Of a DNA stretch of 64,000 nt, positions 56,072 through 63,253 are shown piece by piece. Made by a program: the position numbers and the translations under genes. Where the stretch lies: contig CAYJFJ010000003.1 in assembly GCA_964369845.1 (NCBI GenBank), positions 4,413-68,412 on the forward strand. Direction: 5' to 3'. Position 1 is the stretch's first letter. Each line of letters begins with the position of its first letter. This stretch comes from CAKOSP01 sp964369845. Lineage in GTDB: Bacteria; Bacillota_I; Bacilli_A; RF39; UBA660. The notes below the pieces were generated by a model that worked only from the letters and a program-made list of their open reading frames with translations, was not told the DNA's origin and did not search any database.

Positions 56072-57112
56072 TTATTCACTTTTAAATAATTTGATAGGAG
56101 ATATTTTAAGTATTTTTTTATATCCGATATAACTAATTAGTAATAATATTGTTACTAAAGTTATATATGAAATAATCAACGAACTAATTAAATTTATCAA
56201 AGAAAAATAAATTTGTATGTCCTCAAATATAATAAATATCATACAGTATATACACATCACTAAAACATTAATTATTAAATACAACTTTGTAATTTTTTTT
56301 AGTAAAGCTTCTATAACTAATTTTATAATAGCTATATTTCGAAATCCGCTAGTTTTTAATATTGCTATATCGTATTTATACTCATTAATCATAAAACTAA
56401 TAATAAATCCTATAATAAATATCAAAAATGTAGACACTACTAAAATACCTAATTTCACATAATTTATGATATTAGTAAACAGTTCTATATCTGTAATTCC
56501 AGAGCTATCATTCATATACATACTAAGTCCTTCTTTTTCCAATAATGAGTTGAATTTTTCTATATTATCATAATCATCTATTATTACTTTAAATTCATTA
56601 GCATTTTTTAACGCGTACATTTGCATAATATTTTCAGAAACTATTATTTTGTTAAAACCTACTTTTTCATCGTTATATTCTGATATTATTTCTAATTTTA
56701 GAATTTGATTTCCAACTTCAAGATTTATATAATCTCCAACATCTTTATTTAGTGATTTTGGAACTATTGCTTCGATATTGGATATTTTATTAAACTCACT
56801 ATAGTAATTAACTTCGTATACTTTGCTGTTTTCTTTAAATAATAAATCTTCATATGAATCATATATGCCATTTATATATTTTGAAGTTTCGAAATGATTT
56901 TTGTAGCTTTCTATTATTAATTCATTTTCACTGTATTCTTCAAAATGCACATTTAAAACTCTATTTTGTATTTTATTTTTTATTGAAATATTATAGTAAT
57001 TATTTAAATAAGTTAAACTAGATAATAATATTACGAAAGATAATATAAAAATTGCAAATACACCCGATTTTTCATTGTATTTCTTTGACTGAAAATAAAA
57101 CGTCCTATTCAT
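56072..57112 (-). CDS. FtsX-like ABC exporter permease
   Basis: 346 aa from the ATG (57110-57112) that overlaps the stop of the upstream gene (ATGAATAG-type coupling); a longer TTG start is possible but unsupported. One N-terminal TM helix (about 20-40), a large extracellular domain of about 170 aa with an LxIISEYNDEKVGFNKIIVSE element, and three C-terminal TM helices with the FtsX motif YDIAILKTSGFRNIAIIKL. MacB/LolCE topology. Probable partner of the other permease and the ATPase in a heteromeric exporter of the bacteriocin/antimicrobial-peptide resistance type. Confidence 0.85.
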   Translation of the reverse strand: MNRTFYFQSKKYNEKSGVFAIFILSFVILLSSLTYLNNYYNISIKNKIQNRVLNVHFEEYSENELIIESYKNHFETSKYINGIYDSYEDLLFKENSKVYEVNYYSEFNKISNIEAIVPKSLNKDVGDYINLEVGNQILKLEIISEYNDEKVGFNKIIVSENIMQMYALKNANEFKVIIDDYDNIEKFNSLLEKEGLSMYMNDSSGITDIELFTNIINYVKLGILVVSTFLIFIIGFIISFMINEYKYDIAILKTSGFRNIAIIKLVIEALLKKITKLYLIINVLVMCIYCMIFIIFEDIQIYFSLINLISSLIISYITLVTILLLISYIGYKKILKISPIKLFKSE

Positions 57113-58334
57113 CTTTTTTAACCAACCCTTCAATTATAGTTGAATTTGTTAATTTTCCATTAACTTTTTTAGTTGTTAAATTAAGCGAAACAAAAATCAA
57201 TAATATTGAAAATATAATAGACTCTATCGAAATTACTATAGGAATTTTTAAAAATAAATATGGTCTATAGAAAATAAGTATGTTATAAATCACATAAATA
57301 GTGATGATAATTATTAATAGAATCATAGTAATAATTAAAGCTAAAAAATTATTTTCAAATATATTCAGTTTTACCAAATCTCTTTTTCTAAAACCGACAG
57401 TTCTCAAAATATTGAATTTACTTAATGAATTATTTATGTCTTTCATATATATATTGTTAATTATAATTAGTGAGAATATTAAAGATACTGCTAAAATAAT
57501 ATATATTATAATATTTACTATACTAATAATCTTTGAATTTACATAAGTTACTCTTGATGCTGTTAACTCTAAATCAATAATTTGCTCTATCACCGTTTCT
57601 ACATTATCTGTATTATCAACTTGTACTATTATTGAAGATAACTGATTTTCAATATCTATATACTTAAAACTTTCTTCATTTATTGTTTGTACTAATAAAT
57701 TATTTACATAACATTTATTTTCATCTGAGTAATAGGAATTATTATCAAAAGTTCCGACAATCGTTAATTTTTTAGATATTGTATTCACTTCAAATAAGTT
57801 TTCATCTACATACTGGTTATAAGAAATATCTATGTTAGTTCCTATAAATTTTGTCATATCTATAAAATCATTATTAGTTAAGTTGGTTATTTCTTCTAAA
57901 TTATCCTCAGGATAAAATCTACTTGGACATATGACTTCATTATCATTTTCTATATTTTTTCCTTGAGACACTTTAGGTCTTGTTTTTTCATTGGATCCTA
58001 ATAACCAAAAATCTCCTTTAAAATGTTCGTGGTTTATGTTTGCTGTAATATAAAACTCATTATCCAAAATAACATTGTCTACATGTTTTAGTTCTTCTAA
58101 ATTTTTTATAGTTTCTTCTTCCGACATAATTTTTTCGTTTACATCTACATAAATGCTTCTATACCAAATATCTTCTTTTATTCCTTTATTTATGTATGTA
58201 TCCATGGTACTTTTAAACGAAAATGAAGATATTAAAAGTAAAGATATACAAATTAATATTATTATTATTTTCTTCTTTTCTTTACCTTTGTAACTATTTT
58301 TGCAACCATAATCTTTAAATATACTATTATTCAT
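57105..58334 (-). CDS. FtsX-like ABC exporter permease
   Basis: 409 aa. One N-terminal TM helix (about 24-41), a long extracellular domain (about 45-270) with an E/D/N-rich body, and three TM helices at the end with the FtsX-type KFNILRTVGFRKRDLVKLNIFENNFLA segment (about 315-340). The gene starts inside the ATPase stop (8-bp overlap) and ends overlapping the next permease. With the ATPase it forms a MacB-like exporter pair. The large ectodomain suggests interaction with a peptide or lipid ligand; which one is not known. Confidence 0.85.
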   Translation of the reverse strand: MNNSIFKDYGCKNSYKGKEKKKIIIILICISLLLISSFSFKSTMDTYINKGIKEDIWYRSIYVDVNEKIMSEEETIKNLEELKHVDNVILDNEFYITANINHEHFKGDFWLLGSNEKTRPKVSQGKNIENDNEVICPSRFYPEDNLEEITNLTNNDFIDMTKFIGTNIDISYNQYVDENLFEVNTISKKLTIVGTFDNNSYYSDENKCYVNNLLVQTINEESFKYIDIENQLSSIIVQVDNTDNVETVIEQIIDLELTASRVTYVNSKIISIVNIIIYIILAVSLIFSLIIINNIYMKDINNSLSKFNILRTVGFRKRDLVKLNIFENNFLALIITMILLIIIITIYVIYNILIFYRPYLFLKIPIVISIESIIFSILLIFVSLNLTTKKVNGKLTNSTIIEGLVKKDE

Positions 58335-59010
58335 ACATTTCTTCTTTCAGTTTACCTTTTTCCATCTTTAATATTTTATCTGCATATTTTGCATTAGATG
58401 TATTGTGACTAACAACTATTACGCATTTGCCATTTTTGGCTAAATCATTTAATATTTTCATTATTATTTTTTCATTATTTTCATCTAGGTTACCAGTTGG
58501 CTCATCTGCTAGAATGATGGACGGATCATTAACTAAAGCTCTTGCAATGGCAATTCTTTGTTGCTCTCCACCTGATAATTCATTAGGAAAGTGATTTTTT
58601 CTATTTTCTAATCCCACTAGTTTTAATAATTTCAAAACTTTTTCTTCTCTAGATTTAGAATCCATTTCTTTATTGAGATACAATGGAATTAAAATATTTT
58701 GAAAAGCAGTTAAAGAATTATTGAGATAATAAGATTGAAATACAAACCCTATATGTTTTTTTCTTAAATCTGCTAGTTTGTTTTCATTTAAATTAATTAC
58801 TTTTTCCTCTATAATTGAAATATCTCCACTTGTAAATTCATCTAAAGTAGCCATACAATGCAGTAAAGTTGACTTACCTGATCCACTATTTCCCAGTATT
58901 AAATATAAATTATTATTACTGAAACTATAATTTATTCCATCAACTGCTCTTATTATACTTTTATCTTTTTCGTAAATCTTTTCACAATTTTTCAATTCTA
59001 TAAAATTCAT
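58327..59010 (-). CDS. ABC transporter ATP-binding protein (MacB/LolD type)
   Basis: 227 aa. Walker A is GNSGSGKST (residues 40-48), the Q-loop lies in FVFQSYYL, the signature is LSGGEQQRIAIARAL (about 144-158), Walker B is IILADEPTGNLDE, and the H-loop is VVSHNT. The size and NELSGGEQQ type match the MacB/LolD/BceA class that drives FtsX-like permeases. It is the first gene of the exporter operon and has a strong GGAGG site (GTCGGAGGATTT). It is cargo of the spoIVA element. Confidence 0.93.
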   Translation of the reverse strand: MNFIELKNCEKIYEKDKSIIRAVDGINYSFSNNNLYLILGNSGSGKSTLLHCMATLDEFTSGDISIIEEKVINLNENKLADLRKKHIGFVFQSYYLNNSLTAFQNILIPLYLNKEMDSKSREEKVLKLLKLVGLENRKNHFPNELSGGEQQRIAIARALVNDPSIILADEPTGNLDENNEKIIMKILNDLAKNGKCVIVVSHNTSNAKYADKILKMEKGKLKEEMYE

Positions 59011-59022
59011 AAATCCTCCGAC

Positions 59023-59048
59023 ATTATATTAAATTCATTTAATATAAT
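59023..59048. promoter_or_regulatory. Perfect 26-bp palindrome before the ABC operon (operator candidate)
   Basis: ATTATATTAAAT-tc-ATTTAATATAAT, 12-bp arms, ending 12 bp before the ATPase ATG. A possible promoter (TTGTTT at 59063-59068, 16 nt, TATATT at 59041-59046 on the minus strand) overlaps its upstream arm. A dimeric repressor site is the likely reading, although no regulator gene is in the element. Confidence 0.55.
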
Positions 59049-59061
59049 ACTCTTATTTTAA

Positions 59062-59097
59062 CAAACAAAAAGCCACATAAAATTTATGCAACTTTTT
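59062..59097 (-). terminator. Terminator at the left end of the element
   Basis: A 15-bp stem with a few G-U pairs (AAAAAG-TTGCATAAA / TTTATGTGG-CTTTTT) followed by TTTGTTTG on the minus strand. It stops transcription entering from spoIVA before the exporter operon. Confidence 0.65.
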
Positions 59098-59170
59098 AGG
59101 TTTGAAAGATAGTTGAATTTAATTGCAAAAACATTTTTCTTGTACAGTTATTGTGATATATTAAATTCAT
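59096..59170 (-). CDS. Small ORF, 24 aa, at the left end of the element (uncertain)
   Basis: ATG at 59168-59170 with CAGGAGATGATAGTT before it, product starting MNLIYHNNCTRKMFL, stop at 59096. Its ribosome site begins at the predicted transcript start of a TTGACA (59214-59219), 17 nt, TAGATT (59191-59196) promoter, so leader space is minimal. It ends inside the terminator stem. A short, unsupported peptide, listed because it has both promoter and ribosome signals. Confidence 0.3.
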   Translation of the reverse strand: MNLIYHNNCTRKMFLQLNSTIFQT

Positions 59171-59190
59171 AACTATCATCTCCTGAATTT

Positions 59191-59219
59191 AATCTATCAT
59201 TTTTTATTATCTTTGTCAA
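59191..59219 (-). promoter_or_regulatory. Candidate promoter at the left end of the element
   Basis: TTGACA (59214-59219) and TAGATT (59191-59196) with a 17-nt spacer on the minus strand, 48 bp inside the element. Confidence 0.4.
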
Positions 59220-59266
59220 TATACATAGCTTGCCATATAAGGATATATATTATAGTTCCCTCTTGA

Positions 59267-59291
59267 GGTATCACTAATTAACAACCTACCA
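59267..59291 (-). repeat. Left attachment site (attL-like) of the spoIVA element
   Basis: On the plus strand GGTATCAC (59267-59274), 8 nt, AACCTAC (59283-59289), then CA; the core on the minus strand is TGGTA (59287-59291), the end of spoIVA codons CCA-TGG. The arm is an inverted copy of that at 54018-54040. Confidence 0.9.
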
Positions 59292-59654
59292 TGGACTCTT
59301 AACCATCCTAGGATTTCCTTCTTCATCTGTAAAACCATTTGCCTCTGGTACTACGTAACCTACGCAATCAACTAATTTTATTTTAGTTGAGAATTCACCT
59401 ACTTTAATTTCTGCACCACTTGAAGGCACAAATTTAGGTTCTGTTGTCATAATAGTTTTTCCTTCAGCACTTTGAGGGATTTCATCTAGACATTTTTTCT
59501 TTTCATATTCATCAGTAATATTAGGTACCACTAAATTTTCAATAAATCTTTTTATAAATGTAGATTTACCAGTTCTAACAGCACCTACTACTCCTAAATA
59601 TATTTCTCCATTTCCCTTTTTAGATATTGAAGAAATTATTTGTTCTTTATTCAT
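59286..59654 (-). CDS. spoIVA: spoIVA, 5' segment (interrupted gene): N-terminal 122 residues of SpoIVA
   Basis: Start at ATG 59652-59654. The product MNKEQIISSISKKGNGEIYL has the SpoIVA P-loop GVVGAVRTGKSTFIKRF (Walker A), the QSAEGKTIMTTEPKF Sensor-like loop, and the LVDCVGYVVPEANG switch region. It ends SPW then TAG, and this stop is created by the element: after TGG the next bases TA belong to the core, followed by element DNA. As it stands only the P-loop half of the ATPase domain would be made. Joined at TGGTA with the 3' segment, SpoIVA of 492 aa results, the length of the B. subtilis protein. Confidence 0.97.
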   Translation of the reverse strand: MNKEQIISSISKKGNGEIYLGVVGAVRTGKSTFIKRFIENLVVPNITDEYEKKKCLDEIPQSAEGKTIMTTEPKFVPSSGAEIKVGEFSTKIKLVDCVGYVVPEANGFTDEEGNPRMVKSPW

Positions 59655-59731
59655 AAACACCAATCTTTCCTTTACTACTTAAATTTATTCTTTTTTACTT
59701 TTTTATATACATAATAATTTAAATTTAAAAT

Positions 59732-59758
59732 AAAAAGCACACTTTTCTCGTGCACTTT
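59732..59758 (-). terminator. Terminator upstream of spoIVA
   Basis: AAAGTGCAC / GTGTGCTTT with two G-U pairs and a T-run on the minus strand, closing the 259-aa gene before spoIVA. Confidence 0.65.
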
Positions 59759-59772
59759 CTTCTTTAAGATAT

Positions 59773-60552
59773 TTAATTATATTTGTATATTTTATAATCT
59801 TCATCTACTTTTACAATTATAAATATACTTTTTAAAACTGTATTTTCTTCATGAGTAGCTGATCCTGAATATGAATAAAAACCTGGTTTATAATCTACTT
59901 CTATAACAAATAAATCAGTGAAATCCTCTGTAGTACTTTTTAAGAGTAAATCATCTACATCTACCGCATTTTCTTCAAGAAATTCTTGAGCTTTTGCAGC
60001 AGTATAATAACTAGTTATACTTTCTAGAGATATAGTTGTATCAGACCAACCTTCTTCTTCACCGTTTTCATAAAATGATATAAAGTTTTTACCTTCTATT
60101 TTTAAATGCATATTATTTAAACTATCATAATCTTTTTCAATGATATTAAGGTAGTAATCAAGCACCATTTCTTCTAAAACATTTTCTGGTTCATCGTTTA
60201 TTACCAACACTCTAGTTTCATTAGTATAATTACTGCTTCCTTTATATGAATATGTATTTTCTGATAAGTCTATATAATTTATTAATCTGTACTTATCGTA
60301 CTCAAGTGGCTCATATTCATCATCAAAAGAATTATTATAAACTTCTAGTAAATCATCGTATTTTTGTTCTAGTAAAAAATTTAGCTGTTTTATGTCTGCA
60401 TTATCTTCTTCTAATTTTTCGATTAATTCTTCTTCAGTCAACTCTTTTTCTTGATACTGAATATATATAAATATTCCAAGAACTAATGATATTATTATAA
60501 ATAATGTAAGGAAACTTCTATAGAAAATTTGCTTTTTTGTTATTTTTAACAT
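59773..60552 (-). CDS. Membrane-anchored exported protein of unknown function
   Basis: 259 aa with one TM helix (about 10-31) and a long Glu/Asp/Tyr-rich extracellular part. It has a coiled-coil-like start (LTEEELIEKLEEDNADIKQL) and a C-terminal beta region (FVIEVDYKPGFYSYSGSATH). I recognise no family. It occupies the place between spoVIF and spoIVA, where Bacillus has yphF. Any link to sporulation is only positional. Confidence 0.55.
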   Translation of the reverse strand: MLKITKKQIFYRSFLTLFIIISLVLGIFIYIQYQEKELTEEELIEKLEEDNADIKQLNFLLEQKYDDLLEVYNNSFDDEYEPLEYDKYRLINYIDLSENTYSYKGSSNYTNETRVLVINDEPENVLEEMVLDYYLNIIEKDYDSLNNMHLKIEGKNFISFYENGEEEGWSDTTISLESITSYYTAAKAQEFLEENAVDVDDLLLKSTTEDFTDLFVIEVDYKPGFYSYSGSATHEENTVLKSIFIIVKVDEDYKIYKYN

Positions 60553-60671
60553 ACTTAACCTCTTATGGCTTTTTTATGAAGATTAATTTTGAGTGCCATA
60601 TCTTTCATACTTATAATATATCAAATATATTCATAGTTTTCAATATATGCTTATAAATTTGTTTTTTTTGC

Positions 60672-60914
60672 TTAAAACATTTTTTCTACATTATTAGGTA
60701 CTTTATCTTCTACTATCTTATTTACTATTTTATCTATTTGTTCATCTGATACTTTTTTACCTGTAACTTTGCTAAGTGTTCCTATTATTTCTTTAATAGT
60801 ACCTTCATCTTTCATATTACCATTTTGCAATTTTTCTGCTAGTGATAAAATTGTATCTTTTTTTACACTTGTTTTATTTTCAATTTTTTTAAAAAGTTCA
60901 TCGTTTAATTTCAT
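60672..60914 (-). CDS. spoVIF: Stage VI sporulation protein F (SpoVIF)
   Basis: 80 aa, a small helical protein. The middle reads TILSLAEKLQNGNMKDEGTIKE, given here as a region, and the end TGKKVSDEQIDKIVNKIVEDKVP. This follows the SpoVIF pattern (helical N-part, gnlkDE-like motif, Val-Ser-x-x-x-Asp-x-Ile repeat). SpoVIF is required for late coat assembly and GerE-dependent gene control in B. subtilis. The ATG has an AGGAGGATTT site. A sigma-K-like promoter fits upstream. It follows der with a terminator between. Confidence 0.75.
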   Translation of the reverse strand: MKLNDELFKKIENKTSVKKDTILSLAEKLQNGNMKDEGTIKEIIGTLSKVTGKKVSDEQIDKIVNKIVEDKVPNNVEKMF

Positions 60915-60928
60915 AAATCCTCCTAGTT

Positions 60929-60955
60929 TATAGTATGATTTATAATTTTTTTGGT
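60929..60955 (-). promoter_or_regulatory. Candidate sigma-K promoter of spoVIF
   Basis: AC (60954-60955), 16 nt, CATACTATA (60929-60937) on the minus strand. This matches AC-N16-CATANNNTA of sigma-K promoters. One match in AT-rich DNA can be chance, but it is placed just before a late sporulation gene. Confidence 0.45.
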
Positions 60956-60956
60956 T

Positions 60957-60981
60957 AAAAAAATCACTTTTTCAAGTGATT
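60957..60981 (-). terminator. Terminator after der
   Basis: AATCACTT / AAGTGATT hairpin with T-run on the minus strand, overlapping the der stop. Confidence 0.7.
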
Positions 60982-62284
60982 AATCTTCTTTGTTTTTAAA
61001 TTGTAGAATTAATGGAGTTCCTTCAAGATCGAAGTTTTCTCTTATTTTATTTTCTAAATATCTATAATAACTAAAATGAACTAAATTTTTACTATTTACA
61101 TCTAAAGTTATTTTTATTGGAGCAGTTCCTGTTTGTTTAACAAAATAAATTTTTAATCTTTTACCTTTATATGAAGGTGCTGGATGTAAGTGATATGCAT
61201 CTGAAATAATTTTGTTTAGTTCACTTGTTTTAAGTTCTTTTCTAGAATTTTCAAATGCTGATATTACTTCTGGCATTAATGTATGTAATCTTTTTCTTTT
61301 AAGAGCAGATACAAATACATGTTTTGCGTACGGAGCGAATTTGAACTCTTCTTCTAAAAGCATTTTCCATTTTTTTATTTCTATATTAGGATCTTCAATT
61401 ACATCCCATTTATTTACACATATTACTACAGCTTTTCCTGCATCAATTGCATATGACAAAATATGTTTATCATGTTCTATAATACCTTCTTCAGCGTTTA
61501 CTATTAATACACATACATTAGATCTATCAATAGCTTTCATACTACGTAGTAAACTATAACGTTCTACTTCTTCGTATATTTTACCTTTTTTACGCATTCC
61601 TGCTGTATCTATCATTGTATATTCTTCTTCGTTATATTTAAATACCGTATCTACTGCATCACGAGTTGTTCCTGCAACATTTGATACTATTACACGTTCT
61701 TCATTCAATATAGCGTTTACTAAACTAGATTTTCCTACATTAGGTCTTCCGATAAAACAAAATTTTAATTTACCATCATCTTCTAGTGCAGTATATTCTG
61801 GCATTTCTTTTGTTAAATCATTTAAAAATTCATTGAATCCTAAATTGTGTTCAGCTGAAATTCCGTAGATTTTTTCAAAACCTAATTCGTAAAATTCATA
61901 TATATTTGATTTTCTTCTTTCATTATCAATTTTATTTACTAGTAAAATTACTTCTTTATCTGTTTTTCTAAGTAAATTTGCTACTTTTTTATCTGATGCA
62001 TCTATTCCATTAAGCCCATCTACTGCAAATAAAATTATATCTGCCTCATCCATAGCAAGTGTAGCTTGCGCTAGAATATCTTTATCAATTTCATCATTAC
62101 CTAAAAGAATACCTCCGGTATCAATTAAATTGAACTTTCTATTATTATGGTTTACTTCACCATATACTCTATCACGTGTTATACCTGGAGTATCTAGTAT
62201 TATTGATTTTTTTTCTCTTATTAAACGGTTAAAAATTGTAGATTTCCCTACATTAGGTTTACCAATTAAACATACTGTTAACAT
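60980..62284 (-). CDS. der: Ribosome-associated GTPase Der (EngA)
   Basis: 434 aa. Two tandem TrmE/Era-like GTPase domains: G1 LIGKPNVGKSTIFNRL and G1' FIGRPNVGKSSLVNAI, G3 DTGGI and DTAGM, G4 NKID and NKWD, with a C-terminal KH-like domain (residues about 345-434: LHPAPSYKGKRLKIYF). Essential for 50S ribosome assembly. Starts 12 bp downstream of engB. Confidence 0.97.
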   Translation of the reverse strand: MLTVCLIGKPNVGKSTIFNRLIREKKSIILDTPGITRDRVYGEVNHNNRKFNLIDTGGILLGNDEIDKDILAQATLAMDEADIILFAVDGLNGIDASDKKVANLLRKTDKEVILLVNKIDNERRKSNIYEFYELGFEKIYGISAEHNLGFNEFLNDLTKEMPEYTALEDDGKLKFCFIGRPNVGKSSLVNAILNEERVIVSNVAGTTRDAVDTVFKYNEEEYTMIDTAGMRKKGKIYEEVERYSLLRSMKAIDRSNVCVLIVNAEEGIIEHDKHILSYAIDAGKAVVICVNKWDVIEDPNIEIKKWKMLLEEEFKFAPYAKHVFVSALKRKRLHTLMPEVISAFENSRKELKTSELNKIISDAYHLHPAPSYKGKRLKIYFVKQTGTAPIKITLDVNSKNLVHFSYYRYLENKIRENFDLEGTPLILQFKNKED

Positions 62285-62296
62285 ATTTACTCCTTT

Positions 62297-62869
62297 CTAT
62301 AAGCATTCTTTTACAATGTCGTGTACTTCTGATTTTCCTCTTTTTGTTATTGTTGAAAATGGAATGAATTCTTCAATTCCTAAAGTTTCTTTAATAAGTT
62401 TATCTTGTTTAAATCTTCCATTTTTTGTAATTTTATCATATTTAGTTGCAATTACAGTTATATCTTTTTCATAATATTTAAGAAAATTATACATTAAAAC
62501 ATCATCTTCACTTGGTTTATGACGATAATCAACTAACATAAATACTTTTTCTAAGTTAGTTCTGTTTTTTAAATAATCTTCTATCATAAGACCAAATTTT
62601 TTCTTATTTTCTTTTCCTACTGCTGCATAACCATAACCTGGAACATCTACTAAATAAAATGCTTTATTTACATAATAAAAATTCAAAGTTTGAGTTTTAC
62701 CTGGCTTTGAAGATGTTCTTGCAAAGTTCTTTCTTTCAATAATAGTATTGATAAAACTAGACTTACCTACATTACTTCTTCCTACTAGTAAAAATTCTTT
62801 TTTTAGTTCTTCAGGATACTGACTAAGCCTTGTAGCTATTACCGGATCCATAACATTATCTATTTGCAT
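62297..62869 (-). CDS. engB: Ribosome biogenesis GTPase EngB (YsxC)
   Basis: 190 aa from ATG 62867-62869 (GTGAGGAATTTT ribosome site); a 16-codon longer frame is not supported. G1 FLLVGRSNVGKSSFINTII, G2 T in FARTSSKPGKTQTL, G3 DVPGYGYA, G4 TKYD. It assists 50S subunit maturation. A two-gene GTPase block with der. In Bacillus engB is next to lon; here they are separate. Confidence 0.95.
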   Translation of the reverse strand: MQIDNVMDPVIATRLSQYPEELKKEFLLVGRSNVGKSSFINTIIERKNFARTSSKPGKTQTLNFYYVNKAFYLVDVPGYGYAAVGKENKKKFGLMIEDYLKNRTNLEKVFMLVDYRHKPSEDDVLMYNFLKYYEKDITVIATKYDKITKNGRFKQDKLIKETLGIEEFIPFSTITKRGKSEVHDIVKECL

Positions 62870-62920
62870 AAAATTCCTCACCGGATATATTATACTAAAA
62901 CATTGAAAAAAAAGCAAATT

Positions 62921-63253
62921 TTAACTAAAAAGTGAACCAAATACATCCATTACTCCTAAAGCTCCATCATTAATTAATGTAATAACTCCATTATTAATAG
63001 CTTCTCCTGTTTTAGTAAATATATTTGAATAATCTTTTTTTTCTTCTAGTAAGTAATTATTTAAATCTACTGTTTCTCCATTTATTACATCTTCTTCAAA
63101 TTTTTTTATTTGTTCATTTGTTAAAACTGTTTCATTATGAAGAGTTGATTCATAATACCCACTTTCACCAACTATGTATACTACTAAAAACATTATAAAC
63201 AGTGCTATAACTATCTGCATAAAATAATTTTTTTTCTTTTTTTTAGTTTCCAT
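62921..63253 (-). CDS. Membrane-anchored small protein of unknown function
   Basis: 110 aa: a poly-Lys start (METKKKKKNYF), one TM helix (about 11-31), and an extracytoplasmic part with an acidic stretch and a final hydrophobic region (VITLINDGALGVMDVFGSLF), which may be a second membrane-associated segment. It is coupled to spoIIP by 1 bp, so it may be a sporulation or spore-envelope component (positional inference). No family recognised. Confidence 0.55.
   Translation of the reverse strand: METKKKKKNYFMQIVIALFIMFLVVYIVGESGYYESTLHNETVLTNEQIKKFEEDVINGETVDLNNYLLEEKKDYSNIFTKTGEAINNGVITLINDGALGVMDVFGSLFS

Larger units (their letters stand above)
54013..59291. mobile_element. 5.27-kb serine-recombinase element splitting spoIVA (skin-like)
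   Basis: A DNA segment of 5,274 bp between two copies of the core TGGTA, one after the codons SPW of spoIVA and one before YDEPITF. It contains (right to left) the large serine recombinase gene, a 35-codon ORF, an ABC exporter (two permeases and an ATPase), a putative operator and a short ORF. There are no phage, relaxase or replication genes. The two ends form inverted arms of a 48-bp attP. Removal of one core copy and everything between regenerates an unbroken 492-codon spoIVA. This is inferred from sequence; excision has not been observed. Confidence 0.93.

Noticed and set aside
54042..59010. Conjugative transposon or prophage remnant
   Set aside because: There is no relaxase, replication, structural phage or lysis gene between the att-like ends; only recombinase and ABC exporter genes occur.
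52902..59654. Intein or split-protein explanation for the two parts of SpoIVA
   Set aside because: The 5' part ends at a stop codon directly after the core, there is no intein sequence at either edge, and the intervening DNA carries an independent recombinase and ABC operon with att-like ends.
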